A program made the position numbers and the translations under genes. Positions 1 through 7,910 of a stretch of 27,315 nucleotides of DNA are shown one piece after another. Under the pieces are notes generated by a model. The model made no database searches. It was not told where the DNA came from and saw only the letters and a program-made list of their open reading frames with translations. Location of the stretch: positions 1 through 27,315 of the forward strand of contig NZ_CABKRX010000086.1 in assembly GCF_902374955.1 (NCBI RefSeq), read 5' to 3'. The stretch's first letter is position 1. The number at the start of each line of letters is the position of its first letter. Origin of the DNA: Bacillus massilioanorexius (GTDB taxonomy: Bacteria; Bacillota; Bacilli; Bacillales; DSM-1321).

Positions 1-104
1 ATTGTATTATGATAATAGATTCAATCCCAGCGACTAGTCCCATCCTTCTCGCTCGTATTCCTTACTGAAGGCTCTTGTTTCACTCCCTTCTCCATAAGGC
101 CATC
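1..104. other. Left-edge intergenic DNA with a GC-rich block
   Basis: No gene with family resemblance is seen here. Positions about 25 to 95 are richer in GC than the flanking DNA. On the minus strand an open frame of 24 codons starts with ATG near 82 (MEKGVKQEPS...) and ends TGA near 20. It has no convincing ribosome binding site and I do not recognise it. It could be a small gene, a repeat unit or part of a structured RNA. The window edge prevents a judgement. Confidence 0.3.
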
Positions 105-145
105 AAAAAAAATCGTCTATTGCTTTAAAGCGTAGACGATTTTTT
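105..145 (-). terminator. Intrinsic terminator overlapping the 3' end of ypoC
   Basis: The arms are TCGTCTA at 113-119 and TAGACGA at 133-139, around a second palindrome GCTTTAAAGC at 122-131. On the minus strand the stem is followed by a T-run (A-run at 105-112). The ypoC stop codon (TAA, 125-127) lies in the loop, so the last codons of ypoC form one arm of the terminator. The A/T tracts on both sides would also let it work for a gene converging from the left. Confidence 0.85.
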
Positions 146-667
146 GATTTTGTTATTCTTTTTAATTTGTAACACAGCAAATATTTTTTCCAGTTCATTG
201 ATAATCTGCTCAATGGTCTTGAATGATTGATATAAATTTGGTCGTGATAAGATGAAATTCATTCTTTCAGAAAAATTTACAGGAACATGTTTAAAAGATT
301 CAACTTTTGTTGACCATTCCTGAATGTTTACTGGGCTGTTATTCATCCAAAAAATACTAGAAAGACTTATACTAATCGCTTGCTTCATATATGGAGCTGC
401 TTTTTTCACATCACGTTTACTATAAAAATTTTCAAGATGTTCTTTTATACTTCTCCATTCATCGAATAAATGAGGAATTACTTCTTCACTATTTTCCCAA
501 GGATGATAACAAGTAATCTCATTTGTAAATAAAAGTTCGTAATTAAAATTGTCTAGAGCTGCTTTATTCCAATTCTGAAAAGCAGTTGAATCAATTTTGA
601 TGTTCTGAACATCTCCAAAGAAATAATCACTTTTCATAGCAGAGGGTATACCTATATTATATTCCAT
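125..667 (-). CDS. ypoC: YpoC-like protein of unknown function
   Basis: A protein of 180 residues with no recognised catalytic motif, signal peptide or membrane segment. It resembles the YpoC family found directly downstream of nth in Bacillus, with a W-rich middle (HPWENSEEV near residue 55, FWMNNSPV near 106) and an NFILSRP segment near residue 138. The C-terminus is lysine-rich. The ATG is 5 nt after the nth stop codon. The only ribosome-binding-like stretch (AAGGA) lies inside the nth end about 15 nt away, so translation is probably coupled to nth. The stop codon falls in the loop of the terminator. The identification rests on position plus moderate remembered resemblance. The function is not known to me. 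Confidence 0.75.
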   Translation of the reverse strand: MEYNIGIPSAMKSDYFFGDVQNIKIDSTAFQNWNKAALDNFNYELLFTNEITCYHPWENSEEVIPHLFDEWRSIKEHLENFYSKRDVKKAAPYMKQAISISLSSIFWMNNSPVNIQEWSTKVESFKHVPVNFSERMNFILSRPNLYQSFKTIEQIINELEKIFAVLQIKKNNKIKKSSTL

Positions 668-672
668 AAGAA

Positions 673-1329
673 TTAAACAACTTCCTTATCTTTTAATCTT
701 TTTTTCCCTTCTCGACACAGATCATTTAAAGGACAAACTGAACATTGAGGATTTTGCGCTTTACAATGATATCGCCCAAAAAAGATCATTGTATGATGTG
801 TTAACGACCACTCTTCCTTAGGTACTTTTTTCATTAACGTTTCTTCCACTTGTAGTACACTATCTTTCCAACGACAAATTCCTAGTCTTTTACTTACTCG
901 CTCTACATGTGTATCAACAGCAATCGCTGGTACTCCAAACGCAACAGAAACGACTACATTAGCTGTTTTACGACCTACACCAGGTAGCTTCGTTAGCTCA
1001 TCGCGATCACATGGTACAACCCCATTATAATCTCTAATAATCATTTCTGATAATTTTTGAATATTTTTTGCTTTATTTCTATATAAACCAATCGAACGGA
1101 TATCTTGTTGTAATTCTTCAATCGGAACAGCTACATAATCTTCTGGTGATTTATATTTTTGAAACAGTGATGCCGTAACCTTGTTAACAAGTACATCCGT
1201 ACATTGTGCTGAAAGTGCTACTGCAACAACCAATTCAAATGGATTGGAGTGATTTAACTCACAATGAGCATTTGGATACATTTGCTTCATTTGCTCAAGA
1301 CAATAATGAATTTGTGTCTTATTTAACAT
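673..1329 (-). CDS. nth: Endonuclease III, DNA glycosylase/AP lyase
   Basis: This enzyme removes oxidised pyrimidines from DNA and cleaves the resulting abasic site in base excision repair. The 218-residue protein has the HhH-GPD signatures: the helix-hairpin-helix LPGVGRKTANVV with its catalytic lysine, then VDTHVERV with the catalytic aspartate. It ends with an iron-sulphur loop of spacing C-x6-C-x2-C-x5-C (CKAQNPQCSVCPLNDLC). An ATG lies 21 nt upstream (1350) but has no ribosome binding site. The start at 1329 (MLNKTQ) follows AAAGGAG by 11 nt and gives almost exactly the B. subtilis length. ypoC follows 5 nt downstream. A hairpin terminator separates nth from dnaD, so nth-ypoC probably has its own promoter or uses read-through. 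Confidence 0.95.
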   Translation of the reverse strand: MLNKTQIHYCLEQMKQMYPNAHCELNHSNPFELVVAVALSAQCTDVLVNKVTASLFQKYKSPEDYVAVPIEELQQDIRSIGLYRNKAKNIQKLSEMIIRDYNGVVPCDRDELTKLPGVGRKTANVVVSVAFGVPAIAVDTHVERVSKRLGICRWKDSVLQVEETLMKKVPKEEWSLTHHTMIFFGRYHCKAQNPQCSVCPLNDLCREGKKRLKDKEVV

Positions 1330-1444
1330 TTTATACGTATCTCCTTTCATTCATCGTTTCATTTTACTTTTTTTTTAAAATCACATATATTAACGGAAAT
1401 CAAACTTCTTCCTTTAACAGAAAAAAGAAACAATATAAAGTGTA

Positions 1445-1488
1445 AGGGCGTCTCAAAAGTGATTAATCATCACTTGAGACTGCCCTCT
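1445..1488 (-). terminator. Hairpin terminator after dnaD
   Basis: A long imperfect inverted repeat begins right behind the dnaD stop codon: AGGGC ... TCTCAAAAGTGAT and ATCACTT-GAGA-C-TGCCCT around an AATC loop. The T-run on the minus strand is weak, so termination may be partial. The arm core TCTCAAAAGTGAT also occurs in the asnS terminator at 2495-2539. Confidence 0.7.
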
Positions 1489-2187
1489 TTATTGTTCTAA
1501 CCAATTATAAAATGGCATTTCCGTTGTAGTTGGCTTTGGCTTTATTTCCCTTCTTTGATGGTTCGTACGGAATTTTTCTCCGTATGCCTTTGCTTGTTCA
1601 ACTGTCTTAATGCCATTCTTCTTCCATTCAAATAGAATGCGATCTATATAACGAAAGTTTAATTTCCCTGATATAACAGCTTCTCTTAAAGCAGCCTTGA
1701 TTATGACATTACTATGATGATCGTCATCAATCCACATACCTAACGTTTCACATTCAAAAGGTGAAAGAGCTCTACCAAATTCTTGTTCAAAAACGGTATA
1801 TAAACTTCTTTCCTCTACTTCCTTATTGACAGCAGTTTGAAGGTTTTGTTCGGTTAAAAAATGCTCTACCAGTTTCTTTTGTAATGGAAGTAATGAATAT
1901 ATTTCACTTCGAACAGCGTCAACTGTTATTGTTTCTTGAATTTCTAAAAAACCTTTTTGAATAAGCTTTCGTAATATATTCATGCATTCAACAGCCGAGA
2001 TCGACATTCGATCACTTATTTCATCTGGCGTAGGAAATGAGTTTCCTTCCTTTTGAAAATACTGTAGTTGTAATAATAAAATTAATTCTTGTTCATTTAG
2101 ACCCATTTGAGCATAATGAACGAAAAGAAAAGAAGGAATCGTTACGTTTCCTTCCTGAAGCCAAGTTAATAATTGTTCTTTACTCAT
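1489..2187 (-). CDS. dnaD: DNA replication initiation protein DnaD
   Basis: DnaD is a primosome component of low-GC Gram-positives. It acts with DnaA, DnaB and DnaI to remodel the origin and load the replicative helicase. The 232-residue protein, the same length as in B. subtilis, has the N-terminal winged-helix domain (about 1-110, with GLNEQELILLL and FPTPDEISDRMSIS). The C-terminal DnaB/DnaD DNA-binding domain (about 125-200) includes the diagnostic FRYIDRILFEWKKNGIKT segment. The tail ends PFYNWLEQ, as in B. subtilis. I chose ATG 2187 because GAGGTG sits 7 nt upstream; an in-frame ATG at 2202 precedes that site. It lies between asnS and nth as in B. subtilis. Confidence 0.95.
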   Translation of the reverse strand: MSKEQLLTWLQEGNVTIPSFLFVHYAQMGLNEQELILLLQLQYFQKEGNSFPTPDEISDRMSISAVECMNILRKLIQKGFLEIQETITVDAVRSEIYSLLPLQKKLVEHFLTEQNLQTAVNKEVEERSLYTVFEQEFGRALSPFECETLGMWIDDDHHSNVIIKAALREAVISGKLNFRYIDRILFEWKKNGIKTVEQAKAYGEKFRTNHQRREIKPKPTTTEMPFYNWLEQ

Positions 2188-2206
2188 CAGAAGACACCTC
2201 ATTTTT

Positions 2207-2233
2207 AGTATAACATGAATTTCTTATTAGCAA
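2207..2233 (-). promoter_or_regulatory. Possible sigma-A promoter of dnaD
   Basis: TATACT (-10, at 2207-2212) with TTGCTA (-35, at 2228-2233) lies just upstream of the dnaD ribosome binding site. The spacer is only 15 nt, which is short, so the -35 assignment is uncertain. Confidence 0.4.
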
Positions 2234-2494
2234 GTACATGTAAAACTAAACTTTCTTAATTGTATTTGCATCTTCTAAATGGACTTTCTTTATACATATG
2301 AGACAAAATATTGTATCAAAGAAATGCCGTAAAAAAACAAGCATTTATCCTAGCATATCACCAACATCCTCTTAATAATAGACCAACAATATTCCATTTG
2401 CTTAAAAGGCTAACTAAAACAAGAAGAACATCTGAAAGTTAAATATTTGAAGGGATATGTCAAATTTTGTGACGACCCTCAATATAACATACAT
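2234..2494. other. Intergenic region between asnS and dnaD without a recognised gene
   Basis: About 260 nt of AT-rich sequence. Short open stretches can be read on the plus strand, for instance from an ATG at about 2299, but they are short, lack good ribosome binding sites and match no family I recognise. I see no structured RNA apart from the asnS terminator next to it. Confidence 0.5.
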
Positions 2495-2539
2495 AAAGGC
2501 ATCTCAAAAGTGATATATAATCACTTTCGAGATGCCCTT
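2495..2539 (-). terminator. Terminator after asnS
   Basis: A nearly perfect 19-bp inverted repeat: AAAGGCATCTCAAAAGTGA at 2495-2513 pairs with TCACTTTCGAGATGCCCTT at 2521-2539 across a short AT loop. It lies 36 nt past the asnS stop codon. The arms share TCTCAAAAGTGAT with the hairpin behind dnaD. Confidence 0.75.
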
Positions 2540-2574
2540 ATCTGTTTGTTATTGATTTTATATAGTTCAAAAAA

Positions 2575-3867
2575 TCAAGGATATAGACGGTTTAATAGAC
2601 GTGGGAATGGAATCGTTTCACGTACATGTTCCACACCACTGATCCATGCCACTGTTCTTTCAAGCCCTAGACCAAATCCAGAATGAGGAACAGAACCATA
2701 TTGGCGTAATTCCATATACCATTTATAAGCATCTTTACTTAGGTTATGTTTTTCAATGTTTTCAAGCAACATATCATAATCATAAATACGCTCAGAACCA
2801 CCAATAATTTCACCGTATCCTTCAGGAGCAATTAAATCTGCACATAATACTACGTCATTGCGATCTGGAGCTGGTTGCATATAGAAAGGTTTTAATGACG
2901 TTGGATAATGAGTAATAAATACCGGTTTATCAAAATGCTCAGCAATTGCCGTTTCGTGAGGAGCACCAAAATCATCTCCCCAAGAAATATCATCAAAGCC
3001 ATTTTCATTTAAGAATTTAATCGCATCATCGTACGTAATTCTTGGGAATGGTGCTTTAATGTTTTCTAATTTAGAGATATCTCTATCTAATGTTTTCAGC
3101 TCTAATTGGCAGTTTTTAAGTACTGCTTCAACAATATGCTGTACATATTGCTCTTGTACTTCTAAGTTTTCTTCAAACTCAACAAAAGCCATTTCAGGCT
3201 CAATCATCCAAAACTCAATTAAATGACGTCTTGTTTTTGATTTTTCTGCACGGAAGGTTGGTCCAAATGAAAATACTTTTCCTAATGCCATAGCGGCAGC
3301 TTCCATATACAGCTGTCCACTTTGAGAAAGATAGGCATCTTCATCAAAATATTTAGTAGCAAATAATTCTGATGTTCCTTCTGGTGAACTTCCAGTTAAA
3401 ATAGGTGGATCTATCTTTGTAAAGCCATTTTCATTAAAAAATTCGTATGTAGCACGAATAATTTCGTTACGTATTTTCATTACCGCATGCTGACGTTTTG
3501 AACGTAACCATAAATGTCTATGATCCATCAAGAATTCCGTTCCATGCGCCTTAGGAGTAATTGGATAATCAGTAGCTGCTTGAATCACTTCTACATCTGT
3601 TACCAATAACTCATATCCAAGAGGAGAACGTTCATCTTTTTGCACTTTACCTGTTACATATAAAGATGATTCTTGTGTAATACCGCGTGCTTTTTGGAAA
3701 ATTTCTTCCCCAACTTCTTCTTTCACTACAATTCCTTGCATAAAGCCTGTTCCATCACGAAGTTGAAGGAAGGCCATTTTTCCGCTTGAGCGCTTATTCG
3801 CTAACCAACAGCCAATCGTTACTTCTTGATCAACATATTTATATACTTGCGAAATAGTCGTTTTCAA
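2575..3867 (-). CDS. asnS: Asparaginyl-tRNA synthetase
   Basis: AsnS charges tRNA-Asn with asparagine using ATP in the cytoplasm. The protein has an N-terminal OB-fold anticodon-binding domain (about 1-110, VTIGCWLANKRSSGKMAFLQ...) and a class II catalytic core. Motif 2 is FRAEKSKTRRHLIEFWMIEPE-like and motif 3 is GFGLGLERTVAWISG. The start is a TTG at 3867, 9 nt after GGAGGG, giving 430 residues, equal to the B. subtilis enzyme. An in-frame ATG at 3909 would add 14 residues upstream of that ribosome binding site and is unlikely. No T-box leader is visible upstream. In B. subtilis aspB is the upstream neighbour; here the accessory region separates them. Confidence 0.96.
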   Translation of the reverse strand: MKTTISQVYKYVDQEVTIGCWLANKRSSGKMAFLQLRDGTGFMQGIVVKEEVGEEIFQKARGITQESSLYVTGKVQKDERSPLGYELLVTDVEVIQAATDYPITPKAHGTEFLMDHRHLWLRSKRQHAVMKIRNEIIRATYEFFNENGFTKIDPPILTGSSPEGTSELFATKYFDEDAYLSQSGQLYMEAAAMALGKVFSFGPTFRAEKSKTRRHLIEFWMIEPEMAFVEFEENLEVQEQYVQHIVEAVLKNCQLELKTLDRDISKLENIKAPFPRITYDDAIKFLNENGFDDISWGDDFGAPHETAIAEHFDKPVFITHYPTSLKPFYMQPAPDRNDVVLCADLIAPEGYGEIIGGSERIYDYDMLLENIEKHNLSKDAYKWYMELRQYGSVPHSGFGLGLERTVAWISGVEHVRETIPFPRLLNRLYP

Positions 3868-4073
3868 TATTTTATTCCCTCCAAATACAACAAACAATAA
3901 ATTTACCATCTACATTATACCTTTCAGTACGTATACAAGCAATGATTGTAAGGTAGATTACTGATTGAGTTTATATTTTTGAATATAATAAATTTTCAAT
4001 TATTTTTTCGCTATCTATAATATTTACTGGAGAACGATTTCAAAACTTATTGAATCATTCATCATGACTTAAA

Positions 4074-4122
4074 TTGAAAAAACACACAATCATTTCTTGT
4101 TAAAAGATTCGTGTGTTTTTAA
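4074..4122 (-). terminator. Terminator after sirC
   Basis: AAAAACACACAATC (from 4077) pairs with GATTCGTGTGTTTTT (to about 4121). On the minus strand the hairpin follows the sirC stop codon by about 20 nt and ends in a T-run. The symmetric A/T tracts could make it bidirectional. Confidence 0.8.
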
Positions 4123-4142
4123 GAAAGAATATGTAAAAAGTA

Positions 4143-4580
4143 TTAGATTTTATTTTCCTCCAGCCAATCTTCAAGTAATTTCTTAATAGTCTTTGCTTTA
4201 CTCGGATTTTGACCTCGTGTAGAAATCGCTAATAAACATTCCTTTCCTTTTGCAACAGCCATATTATGAAAATCAGATAACTCTTGTTCACTTGTCACAT
4301 TTACTAACTGGAAGGGAGCTGCGTCTTTTCTTACTTGTCGATTAACTTCCGCATCATTTGTACAAGCAAAAACAAGAAAACTATCAGCTAAATCTTCTTT
4401 TTCATACATTTTTTCTTTCCATGTGATATCTAACCCATAAAAGCTAGCTTCAATTTCAGGACTAATGACAGTTACGTTGGCACCCTCAGCTAGCAATCCC
4501 TTTGTTTTACGTAAAGCTATTCTGCCTCCCCCTACAACAGTAATTCTTTTATTGGTAATATCAAGCATAATTGGATACAT
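4143..4580 (-). CDS. sirC: Precorrin-2 dehydrogenase, SirC/YlnF type
   Basis: Predicted to oxidise precorrin-2 to sirohydrochlorin with NAD+, the branch point to siroheme and to anaerobic cobalamin synthesis. The 145-residue protein starts with a beta strand and the Rossmann motif VVGGGRIALRK (about residues 15-25). NVT and SDFHNMA follow in the 90-110 region, the usual place of the active-site segment in the Met8/CysG-N family. It is short: B. subtilis YlnF is about 160 and B. megaterium SirC about 200 residues, so the C-terminal helical part is reduced. The ATG follows AAAGGGGAG by 5 nt. It is the last gene of the cobalamin block, 420 nt from cbiB, so it may be a separate unit. No ferrochelatase or uroporphyrinogen methyltransferase is in the window. 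It could serve siroheme only. Confidence 0.85.
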   Translation of the reverse strand: MYPIMLDITNKRITVVGGGRIALRKTKGLLAEGANVTVISPEIEASFYGLDITWKEKMYEKEDLADSFLVFACTNDAEVNRQVRKDAAPFQLVNVTSEQELSDFHNMAVAKGKECLLAISTRGQNPSKAKTIKKLLEDWLEENKI

Positions 4581-5002
4581 AATATCTCCCCTTTATTTCT
4601 CCAATTTGTATACAAATTTTCTTCTGTTTTAAAATATAAATCCAGTTGTAGATGCTCTTTTTCACTTACCAAGACTTAACCAAATCTGCCTCTCGAATAA
4701 CTTTCATATCGTTATACCACAATTGCAACTTCAATTACTGATGAAATTATAAATAAACACGAAAAAATGCAAAATAATAAAAGCAGGAACAATATTCACA
4801 ACCATTTCATATAAGTTATTATGTTATTGAATAGTGATTGGTACACCAATTAAGAAACAGAAAAATATCCATAATTTTTCACCATTAACAAAATCATAAC
4901 CAATAAATAGCCTTTAGATTTTATATAAGGCGAATGATGTAATAAGCAAATGGCCTTACATCCCCCTTGAAAAAACAAGGATGTCCTCCTATACATTCTG
5001 AT
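4581..5002. other. Intergenic region between cbiB and sirC, possibly gene debris
   Basis: No intact gene. On the minus strand a 43-codon frame begins with TTG after GGAGG (near 4975, MFFQGGCKAI...). A hydrophobic stretch in another frame follows (LFLLLLFCIFSCLFIISS). Near 4700 a short frame reads MKVIREADLVKSW and then stops, with an open stretch in a further frame leading towards sirC. This pattern of short frames may be a degraded gene, but I cannot name a family. Confidence 0.3.
4958..4984 (-). repeat. Hairpin downstream of cbiB
   Basis: Inverted repeat: ACATCC-CTTG and CAAG-GATGT around an A6 loop (T6 on the minus strand), about 20 nt past the cbiB stop. There is no T-run after the stem, so it is a weak terminator candidate or an mRNA-stabilising 3' hairpin. 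Confidence 0.45.
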
Positions 5003-5959
5003 CTATAATAGAAAATGAATTGTAAGATCAACTATTGTAAAACTTAAAAATGCAATAAACGATGCCACATACAGTAGTTTATTGGTGATGGATATATCCT
5101 TAGTTGTAATTTCACGGAAATAATCTCCAATAGTTGGCTTTTCAACTAACTCTCCAAAATAATAATGTGCACCACCAAGTTGTAATCCTAAAGCTCCTGC
5201 AACTGCACCTTCAGGATATGCACAATTAGGACTCTTATGCTTTTTACGATCTCTCCAGCCAATCTTTAAGGCGTTACGCCAAGATAGTTTCATAAAAAAG
5301 CTGGCTCCTACCAAAAACAACCATGATAATCTTGCTGGAATAAAATTTGCCATATCATCTACTTTTGCTGAAATAAAACCAATAGAACGATATTTCTCAT
5401 TTTGATAACCTACCATCGAATCTAGCGTATTAATGGCCTTATATGCCATTGCTAAAGCTGGACCACCTAAGAATAAATAAAACATAGGAGCAATTACTCC
5501 ATCACTCGTATTTTCAGCAACTGTTTCTACTGTTGCTTTGGATATTTGCTCTTTTGACAAATGACTGGTGTCACGACCAACAATCATCGAAAGCTGCTTT
5601 CTCGCCTGTTCAATTGTTCCCTTCTCTAATGTATACCAAACTTTTTTCGCTTCTAATGCAAGACATTTAGTAGCAAGAGTTGTATAAGCTAAATAAATGG
5701 AAATAACCCAAAATAGAATCATATTCATTTTGACAATCTCTAGTACTCCCCATGTCACCGCATAAGAAAGGCCAACGGTAGCAACCCATAATAAAAGACC
5801 TGCAAATTTCAGCTGTGCTTCATTCTTACAAAGCTTTCTAGCACATTTGACAAAAACGGAAATAAAACTCCCCATCCATTTAACAGGATGTGGCCATCTA
5901 TGAGGATCACCTATAAGTAAATCGAGTACATACGCTGCACCGTATATTATGATATGCAT
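5003..5959 (-). CDS. cbiB: Adenosylcobinamide-phosphate synthase CbiB
   Basis: CbiB is an integral membrane enzyme that condenses adenosylcobyric acid with (R)-1-amino-2-propanol phosphate. The 318-residue protein has the family landmarks LDLLIGDPHRWPHPVKWMG near the N-terminus, a multi-helix hydrophobic body, AENTSDGVIAPMFY near residue 150, YKAINTLDSMVGYQN near residue 175, and NCAYPEGAVAGALGLQLGG near residue 245. The ATG is 9 nt after GGGAG. It is downstream of the pduX-like gene and upstream of sirC, with a 177-nt gap before it. Its amino-alcohol substrate would come from the PduX-like kinase and CobD of this same cluster. Confidence 0.95.
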   Translation of the reverse strand: MHIIIYGAAYVLDLLIGDPHRWPHPVKWMGSFISVFVKCARKLCKNEAQLKFAGLLLWVATVGLSYAVTWGVLEIVKMNMILFWVISIYLAYTTLATKCLALEAKKVWYTLEKGTIEQARKQLSMIVGRDTSHLSKEQISKATVETVAENTSDGVIAPMFYLFLGGPALAMAYKAINTLDSMVGYQNEKYRSIGFISAKVDDMANFIPARLSWLFLVGASFFMKLSWRNALKIGWRDRKKHKSPNCAYPEGAVAGALGLQLGGAHYYFGELVEKPTIGDYFREITTKDISITNKLLYVASFIAFLSFTIVDLTIHFLL

Positions 5960-6136
5960 TTCATTTTTCTCCCTTTTTGTAATAAACGGAAAAGCAGTTG
6001 AGGATTTTGATAAAAATATACATGGAAATAGCTAGCTAATGTATGGACCTTACTATGTCTCCCTCCCAATGACTAACAACGATTCCGTCAAGCTATGCTC
6101 ACAAAAATTCCATATAAACCGTGTCTATGAATATAG

Positions 6137-7024
6137 TTATGAAAGAATCGTAGCTCCTCCTTGAGTAGACTGACAAAAATGATGACATGGATAGTCAACA
6201 AGAATATTCTCTTCTTCTAATAATGATAATAACTTTTGAGAGTTCATTTTTTGACGATCATACATTAGGCCAATAACAGTACCACTATGAGCTACATTTA
6301 TTCCAAGTAAATCATTTTCTTCTACGATCATTAACAGTTCTTGAAATCGTTTTTTGGGTAAAATTCTTTGATTCTCCTTTGCACTTATTGTTGCAACTAA
6401 ACCAAGTTTAGCAATGGATTTTTCAGCTACAGCCTGCTTGAACAGCAAATATGCCTGATCCATAGCCTTCGCTTGTTGTTTGAGAATTACTTGATGATTT
6501 ACTTTTCGAAACTTGTCAGTTGATAATTTTTCTAATGGCTCTAATATTAGCACGTCAAAATTTGGTTCCCAAAACGTTTCTTCTATCGTATTTCCTTGCA
6601 AATGATCGAATAACGTTAAAGACGGAAATATCGTACTATCCGTTGCCTCAATTAGTAAACAAATTTTAGCCAATAAAGGCGATGTTAGTGAATATCCGAA
6701 TAAATGTGCTGTAGCTATACAAGTTGCAGCTATATCCGCCGTACTACTTGCCATTCCTTTTGCTATAGGAATCGTTGAAGTTACTCTTAAAGATACGGAA
6801 GGGATATTTCTTTTATCTATCCCTAAGAAGCTACAAGTTTGATAAAAAGCTTGCCATACTTTTAAGTGCCTCGTATTTTGAAAAAAAGTTTGATTTAATT
6901 CAGAAGTTTCTATTGTAACCTCGCTATACCAATTAATCGGATACGAAATTAATTTTTCACTACCGGCAATCCAGCCTTGTAATAACTCTCCGCAAGAGGC
7001 CGGACATCTTGCTTTTACTTTCAT
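6137..7024 (-). CDS. pduX: L-threonine kinase, PduX-like GHMP kinase
   Basis: Predicted to phosphorylate L-threonine with ATP; CobD then decarboxylates the product to aminopropanol phosphate for the cobalamin side chain. The GHMP-kinase features are the PduX-type N-terminal motif PASCGELLQG (residues 8-17), the ATP-binding loop PIAKGMASSTADI (86-98) and a glycine-containing C-terminal motif (GINVAHSGTVIGL near 245). The length of 295 residues is normal for the family. I chose ATG 7024, where GGAG lies 11 nt upstream. A longer frame from 7054 and a GTG at 7036 start before or inside that site. It sits between cblS and cbiB, and the presence of cobD and cbiB strongly supports the role. A different GHMP substrate cannot be excluded from sequence alone. 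Confidence 0.85.
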   Translation of the reverse strand: MKVKARCPASCGELLQGWIAGSEKLISYPINWYSEVTIETSELNQTFFQNTRHLKVWQAFYQTCSFLGIDKRNIPSVSLRVTSTIPIAKGMASSTADIAATCIATAHLFGYSLTSPLLAKICLLIEATDSTIFPSLTLFDHLQGNTIEETFWEPNFDVLILEPLEKLSTDKFRKVNHQVILKQQAKAMDQAYLLFKQAVAEKSIAKLGLVATISAKENQRILPKKRFQELLMIVEENDLLGINVAHSGTVIGLMYDRQKMNSQKLLSLLEEENILVDYPCHHFCQSTQGGATILS

Positions 7025-7074
7025 TTTTTTGTTCACTCCAACATTCCAAATCAATTATTGTTTTATACATTAGA

Positions 7075-7827
7075 TCATTTATTACATTTCCATTTCGATA
7101 TTTCACCAATTAAAAATGCATCGGGGAAAGCTGCCTGAAAAGAAGCTGCTTTTGATGGAATCACTGCTACTATTATAGATGTAGACGGGCCAGCTGATTT
7201 TACCAACCAACTCTCGGAGCATTCTGCATTGATTATGATGGAACATGAATTTAGTCGGGCCAATTGAGTTGCTTCAAATTCAATACCTTTTGAACCTATA
7301 GGTACTATTTCTAACACATCATCTCTTCGAAGCATTTGACGTACTAAGTTATAAGAGACTTCTAAATCAGGTTTTTCAAGTAATTCTTGTCCCATGCGAG
7401 GTTCCCCATAACCAAATAATAAAGCATCATCAGAAATATTATTTATTTTTAGCTGTGAAGCGTTAGCAACTCCTATTACCATAACTCCCACACTCGTTTG
7501 ACTAGTCATCATATTTTCTTCTGTACTACCATTTAGCTCAAGGTGAGATAGCTCAGCATTTTGTAGTTCTTCTTTAATACCGGCAATAATTCTTTTACCG
7601 GTGGGGTTCATTTCAGCTCCAATCACATCACTAATTGCGACAACATCAGCACCACTCGCTATTATTTCTAATAACGCAACACGCGTTGTGAGTTTCCCCG
7701 TTAACTCTGGCTGAACCGATAATACATCAAATTCCTTTTCACCAATTGCTGCACTGATATCAACCGCAGTTAGTAAAAACTGATTATCCGAAAGTGCCAC
7801 CACCGTCAAATCTCTAATTTGTGCCAT
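7075..7827 (-). CDS. cblS: Probable alpha-ribazole kinase CblS, AIR-synthase-related
   Basis: Predicted to phosphorylate alpha-ribazole to alpha-ribazole phosphate, feeding salvaged lower ligand into nucleotide-loop assembly. The 250-residue protein has features of the PurM/ThiL (AIR synthase) fold: acidic ligands in the pattern TAVDISAAIGEKEFD (residues 20-34), a helix with ASGADVVAISDVIGAEM (57-73), then PTGKRIIAGI and NGSTEEN, a nucleotide-site-like arrangement. The ATG follows AAAAGGAG by 9 nt. I assign CblS because such proteins pair with the transporter CblT in Listeria and Geobacillus cobalamin clusters, and a cblT-like gene lies at the head of this cluster. The alternative is an uncharacterised AIR-synthase-like protein of another role. 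Family membership is surer than substrate. Confidence 0.7.
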   Translation of the reverse strand: MAQIRDLTVVALSDNQFLLTAVDISAAIGEKEFDVLSVQPELTGKLTTRVALLEIIASGADVVAISDVIGAEMNPTGKRIIAGIKEELQNAELSHLELNGSTEENMMTSQTSVGVMVIGVANASQLKINNISDDALLFGYGEPRMGQELLEKPDLEVSYNLVRQMLRRDDVLEIVPIGSKGIEFEATQLARLNSCSIIINAECSESWLVKSAGPSTSIIVAVIPSKAASFQAAFPDAFLIGEISKWKCNK

Positions 7828-7910
7828 ACCAAAATACTCCTTTTTTCACAGTAAAGTTTCATCTTATATCTATCTAAATCATTCATATCTAAATAGGGGA
7901 TACTCCCAGA

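Noticed and set aside
1206..1445. Plus-strand open frame of 79 codons at the start of nth
   Set aside because: Mostly antisense to the conserved nth coding sequence, no ribosome binding site, and a composition typical of a shadow frame.
3868..4073. T-box leader upstream of asnS
   Set aside because: No AGGGTGG-type T-box sequence or specifier stem is visible.
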